A program made the translations under genes and the position numbers. A stretch of DNA of 64,000 nucleotides from Firmicutes bacterium UBA5201 (GTDB lineage Bacteria; Bacillota; Clostridia; Peptostreptococcales; Acidaminobacteraceae), in assembly GCA_002412775.1 (NCBI GenBank), contig DHVT01000012.1, positions 1-64,000 of the forward strand, written 5' to 3'. Every line of letters begins with the position of its first letter. Positions within the stretch are counted from its first letter, which is position 1. Of the stretch, positions 8,152-16,781 are shown one piece after another. The notes beneath the pieces were generated by a model. It made no database searches. It worked only from the letters and a program-made list of their open reading frames with translations, and was not told the DNA's origin.

Positions 8152-8346
8152 ATGCCCGACTGGGGTAAGTTTGCGCTCTTAAAAGAAAGTAGCCTTTGTG
8201 TATCAGCTGATGGTCTTACTTGGGAATGTGTTCATCAGCCGGGATTCACCACAAGCCAGTATGACACTTTTGATGGTGCTATCTATATTCCTGGTGATGG
8301 GTTCTATGCCAAAGCAAGCGGCTATGTATATTACGCTCCGTATTAA
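8152..8346 (+). pseudogene. C-terminal stub of an unidentified phage protein
   Basis: Sixty-four residues ending in a Gly/Tyr-rich stretch (DGFYAKASGYVYYAPY), reminiscent of the tip of a phage tail or host-contact protein. There is no ribosome binding site before ATG 8152, and the frame opens only at a TAG at 8137. It starts at the point where the reversed amidase remnant ends and is followed by its own terminator and then by holin and amidase, as the last structural gene before a lysis cassette would be. I read it as the 3' end of a deleted gene; the family is not identified. Confidence 0.5.
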
Positions 8347-8372
8347 ACAAAACGATTAAGGATAATGATTAG

Positions 8373-8397
8373 GACGCTCTTAAATGGGCGTCTTTTT
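8373..8397 (+). terminator. Terminator before the holin gene
   Basis: GACGCTC (8373-8379) pairs with GGGCGTC (8386-8392), followed by TTTTT. It closes the stub transcript just upstream of the holin. Confidence 0.6.
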
Positions 8398-8431
8398 ATA
8401 TACAAACTTTTATGAAAGCGAGGAGAAGAAC

Positions 8432-8848
8432 ATGAGAGATATTTGGACCTTTCTTCAGATGGCTTTTGCAGCCATTGGTGGTTGGCTTGGTTGGTTTCTT
8501 GGAGGATACGATGGATTTTTATATGCCCTGATTGCCTTTGTGGTCATTGACTATCTGCTGGGAGTTATGTGTGCCATCTTGGAAAAACACCTATCCAGCG
8601 ATGTAGGTGCTCGGGGCATTTTTAAGAAAGTGGTGATTTTTTCTCTGGTAGGGGTGGCCCATATCATTGATCAGAACATTATCGGAGATGGCAGTGCCAT
8701 TAGAACCGCAGTGATTTTCTTTTATCTATCCAACGAAGGAATCAGCATCATTGAAAATTCAACAAGACTTGGGCTGCCAATTCCAGAGAAGCTAAGAGAC
8801 ATTTTGGAGCAGTTAAAAGACGGAGGGGATAAGGATGGCACTAAGTAA
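8432..8848 (+). CDS. Phage holin
   Basis: A 138-residue membrane protein of the phage/toxin-secretion holin family. It has hydrophobic helices at about 8-45 and 60-100, with the family-typical phrases IDYLLGVMCAILEKHLSSDVG and YLSNEGISIIENSTRLGLPIPE. Holins open the membrane so that the endolysin reaches the cell wall. The start ATG 8432 follows GAGGAGAAG. The 3' end overlaps the amidase start by 14 bases, so the lysis pair is co-translated. No other intact phage structural gene is visible, so the cassette is either a prophage remnant or domesticated in the element. Confidence 0.85.
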   Translation: MRDIWTFLQMAFAAIGGWLGWFLGGYDGFLYALIAFVVIDYLLGVMCAILEKHLSSDVGARGIFKKVVIFSLVGVAHIIDQNIIGDGSAIRTAVIFFYLSNEGISIIENSTRLGLPIPEKLRDILEQLKDGGDKDGTK

Positions 8849-9818
8849 TTTAAAGACAAAGTATATGACCAGAAATGATTGCTATACAGCCGGAAGAAAG
8901 ATTACGCCCAAAGGCATCATGGTTCATTCCACTGCTACACCTGGTGTGATGGCTGCTGATTGGTTCAGCAGATGGAACAAATCCTACAAGGCTGGTGAAA
9001 TCAACCGGCAGGTCTGTGTTCATGCCTTCCTGGATGATAAGGAGATCTGGCGGTATCTACCTTGGAATCATAGAGGTTGGCATGCCGGAGGAGATGCAAA
9101 CAATACTCACATCGGTTTTGAGATCTGTGAACCGGGTGGGTTTTCTTATTCTGGTGGTTCTAATATGGTGGGCTATGATGTGAAAAAGCATGAAGCCTAC
9201 TTTAGAAAAGCCTGGCAAAATGCAGTGAACCTTTGTGTATCCCTCTGCAGAGAGTACGGCCTGAGTGAAAAAGACATCATCAGCCATGCAGAAGGGAATA
9301 AGAAGGGAATCGCATCAAAGCATTCTGATGTGGGTCACTGGTTTCCAAAGCATGGAGAAAATATGGATACCTTTAGGGCAGCGGTAAAGCAGGTCCTTGC
9401 AACAACAGATGAGAAGATTCAAAGCTTTCAGGTAGGAGATGTGGTTGCAATTAAATCATCTGCTTCTAAGTATTATCCAGGTGGACCTACAATTCCAGGA
9501 TGGGTCAAAGAACTACACCATAAGGTAACACAAACAGATTTTAATAATAAGCCAGTGCTTCATGCTGGAAAGGTATGTGTACTTCTTGGTAAGCGGGTGG
9601 ATAAGAAAACTAAGCAGGAATCAGCCGGTATTATGACATGGGTAAATGAGGATGAGTTGGTTCTTGTGGATCGTATAAGGGATGACATTGAGGAAGACAC
9701 TCAACCTAAGAAATACTACAGAGTACAGGTTGGGGCTTTCAGCAATCGAGAGAATGCCGAGAATCTTATGAAAGAACTGACGAAAGCCGGCTTCAAGTGC
9801 TATGTGAAGTACGAATAA
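8835..9818 (+). CDS. N-acetylmuramoyl-L-alanine amidase (endolysin) with SPOR domain
   Basis: A 327-residue cell-wall hydrolase. The Amidase_2 domain (about 20-185) shows GIMVHSTAT, WHAGG, NNTHIGFEICE and ISHAEGNKKGIASKHSDVGHW, with the zinc-binding His residues of the family. A middle SH3-like segment (about 200-275) and a C-terminal SPOR domain (YRVQVGAFSNRENAENLMK) should bind wall polymers. There is no signal peptide, as expected for holin-dependent release. It overlaps the holin gene and is followed by a terminator. The reversed remnant at 7917-8147 derives from a close relative. Confidence 0.92.
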   Translation: MALSNLKTKYMTRNDCYTAGRKITPKGIMVHSTATPGVMAADWFSRWNKSYKAGEINRQVCVHAFLDDKEIWRYLPWNHRGWHAGGDANNTHIGFEICEPGGFSYSGGSNMVGYDVKKHEAYFRKAWQNAVNLCVSLCREYGLSEKDIISHAEGNKKGIASKHSDVGHWFPKHGENMDTFRAAVKQVLATTDEKIQSFQVGDVVAIKSSASKYYPGGPTIPGWVKELHHKVTQTDFNNKPVLHAGKVCVLLGKRVDKKTKQESAGIMTWVNEDELVLVDRIRDDIEEDTQPKKYYRVQVGAFSNRENAENLMKELTKAGFKCYVKYE

Positions 9819-9824
9819 CAATAG

Positions 9825-9866
9825 GGCTAATCAAGCATTATTCATGTTTGGTTGGCCTTTATTTTT
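9825..9866 (+). terminator. Terminator of the lysis cassette
   Basis: GGCTAATCAA (9825-9834) pairs with TTGGTTGGCC (9848-9857) using G-U pairs, then TTTATTTTT. The 117 bases that follow, to the next ATG, hold no gene; they may carry the recombinase promoter or an att site, but I see no clear one. Confidence 0.7.
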
Positions 9867-9983
9867 GCCCGTTGGCTGTTTGCTAAGACTGATTATAAAT
9901 GGGGTGGAAACCCTTGTAATGCTTGACTTATAGGGACTTTAGAGTGATATATAGACTACCCCAAATAGAAAGGAGGACGCAGC

Positions 9984-11261
9984 ATGCGAGTTAGGGTGAT
10001 CAAACCGATTGCGGTAAAAGAGAAGAAATTAAAAGTATGTGCATATGCTCGTGTTTCAACAGATAGCTTGAAGCAGGAAGATTCTTTAGAAAATCAAACA
10101 TCTACCTATGAGCGTATCATTACATCAAATCCTGCCTATGAATACGTAGGGATTTATGCTGATCAAGGCATCTCCGGTTATTCAGAGAATAGACCAGCAT
10201 TTAAGTCTATGATTGAGAAAGCTAGAGCAGGGGAGATTGATCTCATCATTACAAAGTCGGTTTCAAGATTTGCACGAAACACCGTCACCGTTCTAAAAGT
10301 TGCAAGAGAACTTAAGGAACTGGGTGTCGGTATTTTTTTTGAAGAACAAAATATCAATACTTTATCAGGGGACGGTGAGATGATGCTTACTGTCCTCGCT
10401 TCTTTTGCCCAGGAAGAGTCTAGAAGTATGAGTGAAAACAACAAGTGGACAATGAAGAAGAAATTTGAACGGGGCGAGATCATGGTCAACACCAAGCGCT
10501 TCATGGGCTATGACAAAAACGAGTATGGTGAGCTGATTATCAACCCCGAGGAAGCAAAAATCGTACAGAGAATTTTTGACATGTACCTTCAGGGAATCGG
10601 GTCATTCAAAATAGCTGCAAAGCTAAATGAGGAAGGGATCCAGTCGATAACCGGAAAGAAGTGGCAGGATACCACAATAAGAGGGATGCTAAAGAATGAG
10701 AAGTACAAGGGTGATTGCCTTCTTCAGAAGTACTACACCCCAGAAAACATGAGAGGAAGAACCGTCAGGAACAACGGTGAGGTTCAAGCCTACTATATTG
10801 AAGAAAACCACCCAGCCATTGTAAGTATTGAGGATTGGGAGAAGGTTCAGGAACTTATGGAAAGGCGAAAGAGAAAAAGAAAAATAGGAACAGGTGGGGT
10901 AGAGAAGTACAAGAACAGATACCCCTTGTCGGGGATGCTTATTTGCCCACATTGCGGAAAGACCCTAAGACGAAAGCAGGTCTACAACAAGCGCATTGAG
11001 TGGTGGTGCTCCACCTACATTACTAAAGGAAAATCCACCTGCAAAGGGATAAAAATAGCTGATGAAATCGCATCAAAGAAAAACATTACAGAGCAAACAG
11101 TGATAGAGGAGGTTATGATCGATGGCGAGAAGCATTACAGTTATACCAGCAAGGCAGAATATGACAGGGGAATCAGAAACGAACCAGATACCCCAACTAC
11201 AAAGAATGGCAGCGTATTGCCGCGTGTCAACAGACAACGAAGAACAGCTATTAAGCTATGA
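9984..11261 (+). CDS. Large serine recombinase C (right module, first gene)
   Basis: A 425-residue large serine recombinase with nucleophile Ser ~25 (YARVSTD), SRFARNT, the Recombinase domain (NEKYKGDCLLQK) and one zinc ribbon (CPHCGKTLRRK... WWCSTY... TCKG). It lacks the long coiled coil and ends in a basic tail (RVNRQRRTAIKL). GAAAGGAGGAC precedes the ATG. The last 140 bases overlap the start of recombinase D in another frame. Its position after a lysis cassette mirrors recombinase A of the left module, though it is shorter and has a single zinc ribbon. Confidence 0.9.
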   Translation: MRVRVIKPIAVKEKKLKVCAYARVSTDSLKQEDSLENQTSTYERIITSNPAYEYVGIYADQGISGYSENRPAFKSMIEKARAGEIDLIITKSVSRFARNTVTVLKVARELKELGVGIFFEEQNINTLSGDGEMMLTVLASFAQEESRSMSENNKWTMKKKFERGEIMVNTKRFMGYDKNEYGELIINPEEAKIVQRIFDMYLQGIGSFKIAAKLNEEGIQSITGKKWQDTTIRGMLKNEKYKGDCLLQKYYTPENMRGRTVRNNGEVQAYYIEENHPAIVSIEDWEKVQELMERRKRKRKIGTGGVEKYKNRYPLSGMLICPHCGKTLRRKQVYNKRIEWWCSTYITKGKSTCKGIKIADEIASKKNITEQTVIEEVMIDGEKHYSYTSKAEYDRGIRNEPDTPTTKNGSVLPRVNRQRRTAIKL

Positions 11262-12531
11262 GAATCAGGTAAGATATTACACGGAATTCATCAATAACAG
11301 CCCACTTTATACGATGGCTGGTATTTATGCCGATGAGGGTATTTCAGCCACCAATACAAAGAAGCGTGAGAACTTCAATCGGATGATAAAGGACTGCAGA
11401 GACGGAAAGATCGACATGATCATTACCAAATCCATCAGCCGCTTTGCAAGGAACACACTGGACTGCTTAAATTTTGTTAGAGAGCTAAAAGAGCTAGGTG
11501 TGGGGGTCATATTCGAGAAGGAGGCAATAAACACACTCGATGCCAAAGGGGAGGTCCTTCTCACCATCCTCTCATCCCTTGCCCAAGATGAAAGCAGGTC
11601 CATCAGTGAGAACTCCACCTGGGGTATTAGAAGACGCTTTGAGAACGGACAGTTCAAGATGAGCACAAAACGCTTCCTGGGCTATGATACGGACGAGAAT
11701 GGCAAACTGGTCATCAATCGAGAACAAGCCAAAATTGTAGAGAGAATTTACGATGAATACCTTTCAGGCAAGACTGTAGACCACATCAAGCGAATACTTG
11801 AAAGGGAAGAAGTGAAGAACTGGAATGGCAAGGCCAAATGGCAAGCAACAACGATTCAAAGTATGCTGCAGAATGAAAAGTACAAGGGAGATGCCATACT
11901 GCAAAAGAGCTATACCGTTGATTTTCTTACGAAAAAGAGAGCAAAGAATGATGGTCATATCCAACAGTACCACATCGAAGAAAATCATGAAGCCATTATT
12001 GATCCATTGATTTGGGAAGCGGTCCAGCTGGAATACGATAGAAGAAGTAGCTACATCGAAGAACATGGAACCAACTCTTATTCACACAGGCCAGAAACAA
12101 ACCCATTTGCAGGAAAGGTAGTCTGCGGCACTTGCAATCAGGCTTTCACGAGGAAAGGCTGGAAGTCAAAGAACCAATACAGAAAGGTCTGGCAATGCCA
12201 GGAAAGGTATAAGGTCAAAGGGGTACAGGGCTGCACCAACAGGCACATTGATGAAGCCATTTTGATTGATGCCTTTATTCTTTCATGGAATGCACTCCTT
12301 GATAACAGAGAAGAATTGAAAAAGAAATGGGAAACCACCGCAGAGTTTGGAAACCCGCTGGAGCAGTACAGAGCGGTCCAGTTTGCAGATATGACAGAAG
12401 ATGCAAAACACATCAAAGAAATCGATACGGACTTCATCTTAAGAACCTTGGATCACATCAAAGTCTATGAAACAGGAAGAATCATCATTCGCTTTATGGA
12501 CGGAACGGAGATGGAGTGTAATGGGGAATAA
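11122..12531 (+). CDS. Large serine recombinase D (right module, second gene)
   Basis: A 469-residue large serine recombinase with nucleophile Ser ~36 (YCRVSTD), SRFARNT, NEKYKGDAILQK, a zinc ribbon (VCGTCNQAF... GCTNRH) and a short C-terminal domain. Over the catalytic and Recombinase domains it reads very like recombinase B (shared phrases EGISxTNTKKRE and SYTVDFLTKK). GAGGAGG lies upstream of ATG 11122, inside recombinase C, giving a 140-base out-of-frame overlap. The pair C-D therefore mirrors the pair A-B, which suggests the two types work together at asymmetric att sites; that is an inference. Confidence 0.9.
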   Translation: MARSITVIPARQNMTGESETNQIPQLQRMAAYCRVSTDNEEQLLSYENQVRYYTEFINNSPLYTMAGIYADEGISATNTKKRENFNRMIKDCRDGKIDMIITKSISRFARNTLDCLNFVRELKELGVGVIFEKEAINTLDAKGEVLLTILSSLAQDESRSISENSTWGIRRRFENGQFKMSTKRFLGYDTDENGKLVINREQAKIVERIYDEYLSGKTVDHIKRILEREEVKNWNGKAKWQATTIQSMLQNEKYKGDAILQKSYTVDFLTKKRAKNDGHIQQYHIEENHEAIIDPLIWEAVQLEYDRRSSYIEEHGTNSYSHRPETNPFAGKVVCGTCNQAFTRKGWKSKNQYRKVWQCQERYKVKGVQGCTNRHIDEAILIDAFILSWNALLDNREELKKKWETTAEFGNPLEQYRAVQFADMTEDAKHIKEIDTDFILRTLDHIKVYETGRIIIRFMDGTEMECNGE

Positions 12532-12543
12532 TAAGGGATTAGC

Positions 12544-12580
12544 AGGCTGACTTGGATCAATGATCTGAGTCGGCTTTTTT
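12544..12580 (+). terminator. Terminator of the right recombinase pair
   Basis: AGGCTGACTTGGATC (12544-12558) pairs with GATCTGAGTCGGCTT (12562-12576), 15 pairs with four wobbles, then a T-run. Confidence 0.85.
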
Positions 12581-12660
12581 AAGTTAACCTGGGTTTACAT
12601 TGATAAATATTTGGAAATATCTTATAATTTTAAATAGGATAATATGCAAATGACTAACAG

Positions 12661-12718
12661 CCTCGAGTGCATATTCGAGGTTTTTATTTTGTTGAAAAGT
12701 TGATTGAACAATCAACTT
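12661..12718 (+). promoter_or_regulatory. Terminator-like hairpin plus second hairpin upstream of sigma gene
   Basis: CCTCGA (12661-12666) pairs with TCGAGG (12675-12680), followed by TTTTTATTTT, an intrinsic terminator form. A second perfect hairpin, AAGTTGATT (12697-12705) with AATCAACTT (12710-12718), stops two bases before the GGAGG of the sigma-like gene. No gene precedes the first hairpin, so this looks like a leader with an attenuator or an RBS-proximal control element; no ligand or leader peptide is recognised. Confidence 0.45.
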
Positions 12719-12732
12719 ATGGAGGTGAAGGT

Positions 12733-13290
12733 ATGTTATTCTTAATAATTGGATTAATGTCGGATGACCAAATAGATTTTGTTAATGAGCTTTTTTCAAA
12801 GATGAACACAAAAATGTATAACATATCCTTCAAGATATTAATGAATAAGTTTGATGCAGAAGAAGCTGTAGCACAAACATTTTTAAAGATAATTCATAAT
12901 GTGGAAAAAATTTCATCATTACCATGTCCCCAAGTAGAACCTTATTGCGTTGTAATATTGAAGAATGAAAGCATGAATATAATTAGAAAACGAAAGAGCC
13001 TACTTCAAGTAGAAGACTTTGACTGCTTTTATCGGGATAATAAGGAAAGCATTATTGAACAAGAACTTATTGAGACATTAAATAAGGAGATTTTAATATC
13101 CTGCATAAATAGGCTTTCTGAAGATGAAAAATACTTTGTCCATTTAAGATTTGTCAATGAAATGAAATTTAAAGACATATCAAAACTCTTAGGGGTTACC
13201 GAAGAAGCAGCCAAGAAGAGAAGTCAGCGAATTCTTAAGAAGTTGCAGCAATATTGCAAAGAAGGTGATTTGAATGCTTCAGAATCATAA
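12733..13290 (+). CDS. Sigma-70-family (ECF-like) sigma factor
   Basis: A 185-residue protein with a region-2-like N-terminus (DAEEAVAQTFLKIIHNVEKI), a variable linker and a region-4 HTH (LSEDEKYFVHLRFVNEMKFKD, then KLLGVTEEAAKKRSQRILKKL). It should direct RNA polymerase to a small regulon, possibly the secreted proteins downstream. GGAGGTGAAGGT before ATG 12733 decides this start over a longer frame. It overlaps the next gene, a membrane protein with anti-sigma character, by 17 bases, the usual arrangement of a sigma/anti-sigma pair. Confidence 0.8.
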   Translation: MLFLIIGLMSDDQIDFVNELFSKMNTKMYNISFKILMNKFDAEEAVAQTFLKIIHNVEKISSLPCPQVEPYCVVILKNESMNIIRKRKSLLQVEDFDCFYRDNKESIIEQELIETLNKEILISCINRLSEDEKYFVHLRFVNEMKFKDISKLLGVTEEAAKKRSQRILKKLQQYCKEGDLNASES

Positions 13291-14245
13291 GAAAAGGATA
13301 AAAGATTTATTTGAGAGATCCTTCAAAGAAGAAATACAAAATCTTTTAACAATAGATTTAGATAGTCTCAAGTATCAGTCATTATCCGATGAACTGGTTA
13401 ATGAACTTGCTGAAAGAATATCTGCATTGCCATATGAGTACAGAAATATTCTCTATTCAAGGTACTGTTTTGAGAACACACCTTCAGTGACAGAGAAGAT
13501 GCTAGGTATAGAAAGTGCTATAGGCAAAGCAAGGTACGCACAAAAATTACTATCTATTGCTTTGGGATTAACTGATTCATGGATTGACGATTTATCAATG
13601 AAAAAAGCAAGTCGAATAGCCCTTGAAGAAGAAATAAGGGACTTTGATTCTATTGAGATAAATTATAAGCCCAACTATTCAAAGAAGTTCAGGAAAAAAC
13701 TTAAGGAAATCAAAGTAAGTAGCAATAGTAATAAATTGTACTTAGTGATTGCAAAACGTGTAGCAATTTTAATTCTGATCTGTGGATTAAGTTTCTCTAC
13801 AGTGCTGGCAGTTAATGCAGAAATCAGAGAAAAAGTGGTTGATTGGATTATTGAAACTTTCCCCCAATTTACCATATTCATTTCTGAATATGAGGATACA
13901 GATAATAAACCGGTTGAACTGACATCAATACAAGTTAATTACATCCCAGAGGGATTTTTACTGGAAGAAACGAACATTGGTAAAAAGATGTTAGTATATA
14001 ACTACTCAAATTCAAATGAACAAAGGATAACTATATTGTTATCATATGGAGAAAGTAGATCATATTTGGATACGGAAGATGCAGTTATTGAAGAAATTGA
14101 TTTTAAAGGATCGCAAGCATATATATGGCAGGCGGATGAAATCACTTATATGATATGGCATCAAAATGGAGTTAAATGTCAGGTTTCAGGGAATGTAGAT
14201 AAAAGAGAAATAATAAAAATTGCAGAAAACATCTCATTAAAATAA
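13274..14245 (+). CDS. Membrane anti-sigma-like protein with DUF4367-type C-terminus
   Basis: A 323-residue protein: a cytoplasmic helical N-terminus (about 1-155), one membrane helix at about 162-182 (VAILILICGLSFSTVLAV), and an extracellular domain in which VELTSIQVNYIPEGFLLEE and a later ITYMIWHQNGV pattern match DUF4367 proteins, which pair with sigma factors. It probably holds the upstream sigma factor at the membrane until an external signal arrives. The start overlaps the sigma gene by 17 bases. The signal is unknown. Confidence 0.7.
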   Translation: MLQNHKKRIKDLFERSFKEEIQNLLTIDLDSLKYQSLSDELVNELAERISALPYEYRNILYSRYCFENTPSVTEKMLGIESAIGKARYAQKLLSIALGLTDSWIDDLSMKKASRIALEEEIRDFDSIEINYKPNYSKKFRKKLKEIKVSSNSNKLYLVIAKRVAILILICGLSFSTVLAVNAEIREKVVDWIIETFPQFTIFISEYEDTDNKPVELTSIQVNYIPEGFLLEETNIGKKMLVYNYSNSNEQRITILLSYGESRSYLDTEDAVIEEIDFKGSQAYIWQADEITYMIWHQNGVKCQVSGNVDKREIIKIAENISLK

Positions 14246-14318
14246 AATTAAATGTCCCTTTTTACCTCCTTGTTCGTTATATAGGTAAGTAACTAAATAC
14301 CATCAAGGGGGTGATTTT

Positions 14319-14756
14319 ATGAATCTAAGGAAAAAGATATTGACAGTGTCAGCTATTGCGTTGTTATCAAGCGGTATTGTAACAGAAGCAATTTATGCTG
14401 AAGAGCGGACAGAACAATCACTGGTAAATGGAGGTCATCAAGTCATTGCTCCAATGTGGAGCAATATTAGTTTCATCTCACCAGATATCTCATCGAATGG
14501 CAAAATTCTCTATCCTGAGGTGTACATCGAAGCTAAGAGCTTCTCGGGATCGATTAGTGGGAAAATGTATCTGGAAAGATATGATACTGGTAGATGGTTA
14601 GGTGTAACTTCGTGGAGTATCAATGGAACCGGTAGTGTATTTTTATCAAAGAGCTATACCGGCGTTTCAGGGGTTGCATATCGCACTCGTGTATCAGTGA
14701 ATGTGGATGGAGAAACGGCAGAAGCTGTCTCAGGAAGCTGCCAGACAACAAATTAG
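14319..14756 (+). CDS. Secreted hypothetical protein
   Basis: A 145-residue protein with a clear signal peptide (KKILTVSAIALLSSGIVTEAIYAEE, cleavage likely after YA) and a beta-rich mature part containing GRWLGVTSWSINGTGSVF. AAGGGGGTGATTTT precedes the ATG. I do not recognise the fold; similar small secreted proteins occur in Clostridia next to sigma/anti-sigma pairs. Placement 73 bases after the anti-sigma gene suggests it is a target of that sigma factor. Function unknown. Confidence 0.6.
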   Translation: MNLRKKILTVSAIALLSSGIVTEAIYAEERTEQSLVNGGHQVIAPMWSNISFISPDISSNGKILYPEVYIEAKSFSGSISGKMYLERYDTGRWLGVTSWSINGTGSVFLSKSYTGVSGVAYRTRVSVNVDGETAEAVSGSCQTTN

Positions 14757-14829
14757 TTAATAGACCATAGTTGAGATTTGAGGAATGTCTAATTTAACTA
14801 GTCAATAAGTACGTAAGGAGGCAAATATT

Positions 14830-15909
14830 ATGTTAAAACCAATAAAATTACGAAATAAAATGATGGTTATTATGGTGATAGTTTTACTAATATCGTCCAT
14901 AACAACTGCATTTGCAACTGAGAACATTGTTACTGAAAAGGCTAATGGATTTTCTGATTCAACATCACTAACTAGTACAAAATCTACATGGGACAAAGGT
15001 TCTGTCAATTTAAGTGGTTACGCTTATAATCCCAACCCAGATAATGATTTTAAATTTATCAGCGACATTACCTTAGACATTAACTTCAAGACAAACGAAG
15101 GAAGATTAGTAAGTGATAGAAGTGTCTTTGAGTTAGATTTCAAAATTGACAAGGAAGAAAATGGACGAGTAGATTATAGTGGGCAAGTGAAAAATGGTGA
15201 AATAACTAAAGATTTACTTTTGTCAGTTGTAAATGATCAGGAAATGAAAGTCTACGGATTAATTGATGGCGAGTTTGCATTTAATGCAGGCAACACCATT
15301 ACACATTCAAAATTAAAAGAAAAAGTAGCATTAAGTTTAGAAGGCACGAATGGTGATATATCAATACTTGCGAGTTCTACAGATCCATATGTGGTTGATG
15401 ATGGAACAAGAAATAACATTTATGCACAACTAATTAGACCACAAACACATCCAAGCGGGCAAGTTGGAACATATGGTATTCGTATAAATACGACTAGTTC
15501 TGGAGTAGATCCGTTAAGAACCGTTAGGAAATTTAAGGCAACAGGAACAGTAACTGGTTCTGAATTAATCAATACAAACCCTTCGGGCGATGCTATATTA
15601 CCTACACCTTGGTATATAGAGCTTAGTTATTACTTTTTCGCATATGTAGGTTTATATGTTGATACATCAGCTGGTTATGCTTATAAAGGGTCGATTATTA
15701 ACTCAAATTATCAAATGGAAATTGGAGCAAATGAAAAATGGGCTAATTTTATATATGACAATGATTCAAGTACAAACGGATGTGGATTTAAATTGCACAT
15801 AAATAATGATCAAAATAAACTACCTGATATAACTGTCTATACATCTTTAAATATTTATGAATCTTTAACTGGTTATCTAACAATTTCAGGGCCAACTCTT
15901 TCTTATTAG
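14830..15909 (+). CDS. Secreted hypothetical protein
   Basis: A 359-residue protein with an N-terminal signal peptide (about 1-30, ending TTAFATEN) and a long beta-rich, Asn/Ser/Thr-rich extracellular region with no recognised domain. AAGGAGGCAAAT precedes the ATG. It follows the smaller secreted gene on the same strand and ends just before a strong terminator, so the sigma-regulated cluster may run from 12733 to here. No cell-wall sorting signal is visible. Function unknown. Confidence 0.6.
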   Translation: MLKPIKLRNKMMVIMVIVLLISSITTAFATENIVTEKANGFSDSTSLTSTKSTWDKGSVNLSGYAYNPNPDNDFKFISDITLDINFKTNEGRLVSDRSVFELDFKIDKEENGRVDYSGQVKNGEITKDLLLSVVNDQEMKVYGLIDGEFAFNAGNTITHSKLKEKVALSLEGTNGDISILASSTDPYVVDDGTRNNIYAQLIRPQTHPSGQVGTYGIRINTTSSGVDPLRTVRKFKATGTVTGSELINTNPSGDAILPTPWYIELSYYFFAYVGLYVDTSAGYAYKGSIINSNYQMEIGANEKWANFIYDNDSSTNGCGFKLHINNDQNKLPDITVYTSLNIYESLTGYLTISGPTLSY

Positions 15910-15935
15910 TATTTGCCTAGTTAGAATATTATTTT

Positions 15936-15986
15936 CAAGATTAATGAATGTGGATGTAATCCCTTCATTCATTAATCTTGTTTGTT
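15936..15986 (+). terminator. Strong terminator after the secreted-protein genes
   Basis: A perfect 15-base inverted repeat, CAAGATTAATGAATG (15936-15950) against 15966-15980, followed by TTTGTT. Confidence 0.8.
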
Positions 15987-16085
15987 CAGTAGGGAATACA
16001 AATTGTAAAAACATTACCATTAAAAATAATTCAATAATATTTCAAGCAATGATACAAAAATACTAATACTTGAGAGGTGAAACTT

Positions 16086-16679
16086 ATGAGAAACAAATTA
16101 ACAATTATTATAGTAATAACATGTCTACTTCTTTTAACAATTTTTCACTTAAGACCTTATAACAATGTTGAGTTTAATGCAGCAACTGTATACTACCAGA
16201 GCTATTCACAATTGAACAGGAATATTAGTCAATATGTGGGGTTGCTCGAAAACTACAGTAATACTGAAGAAGAAATATATCTTGAAAAAGCATTGATAAA
16301 GTTGGATAACGTTATGGATAATTTAACAATTTTTAAATTAATTAATCAAATTGATTTTAGGGATACGTTTCTTAATGAAAAAGTAGTAAAACCTGAATTT
16401 TTTTCAATAGAAAATCTCGAGCAATTTGAGTCCAATTATCATTATTCAGTCGATATTCTTAAACTTTATCTTGAAGAAAATGTTTTGGAAAACTCATCTT
16501 TTGAAGATTTTGTCTATTATAATCAACTCATTTTAAATGGGCTCACAACTAAAGAAGTTGGTTACAACCCTGAAAAAAAAGAGTTTAGAGTAGTTTTAGA
16601 TGAAAGTAAAAAAACTATGTTTGAGAAAGGTTTGAATGGATTGCGAGAAATAGTTAGAGAAGTAATAACTCCTAATTAA
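16086..16679 (+). CDS. Hypothetical signal-anchored protein
   Basis: A 197-residue protein with an N-terminal membrane anchor (LTIIIVITCLLLLTIFHL) and a helical extracellular part rich in Asn, Glu and Tyr. ATG 16086 is preferred over the upstream GTG because GAGAGGTG ends at proper spacing. It stands alone between the secreted-protein terminator and the HTH/treble-clef gene. I cannot assign a family or function; low GC and location suggest it is element cargo. Confidence 0.5.
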   Translation: MRNKLTIIIVITCLLLLTIFHLRPYNNVEFNAATVYYQSYSQLNRNISQYVGLLENYSNTEEEIYLEKALIKLDNVMDNLTIFKLINQIDFRDTFLNEKVVKPEFFSIENLEQFESNYHYSVDILKLYLEENVLENSSFEDFVYYNQLILNGLTTKEVGYNPEKKEFRVVLDESKKTMFEKGLNGLREIVREVITPN

Positions 16680-16781
16680 TTTTCCAATATCCCATATCGT
16701 ATTCGATAGAGAAAAAACCTTGACTTCTCAAAATTTCAATCGCATTACTAGATACCAATCAAAGGATTGGAGGTAATGCAA

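Noticed and set aside
8152..8346. Intact 64-residue gene
   Set aside because: No ribosome site, starts at a recombination breakpoint, and looks like the end of a larger phage protein.
11825..12010. Small frame inside recombinase D
   Set aside because: Out-of-frame shadow within a conserved Recombinase domain.
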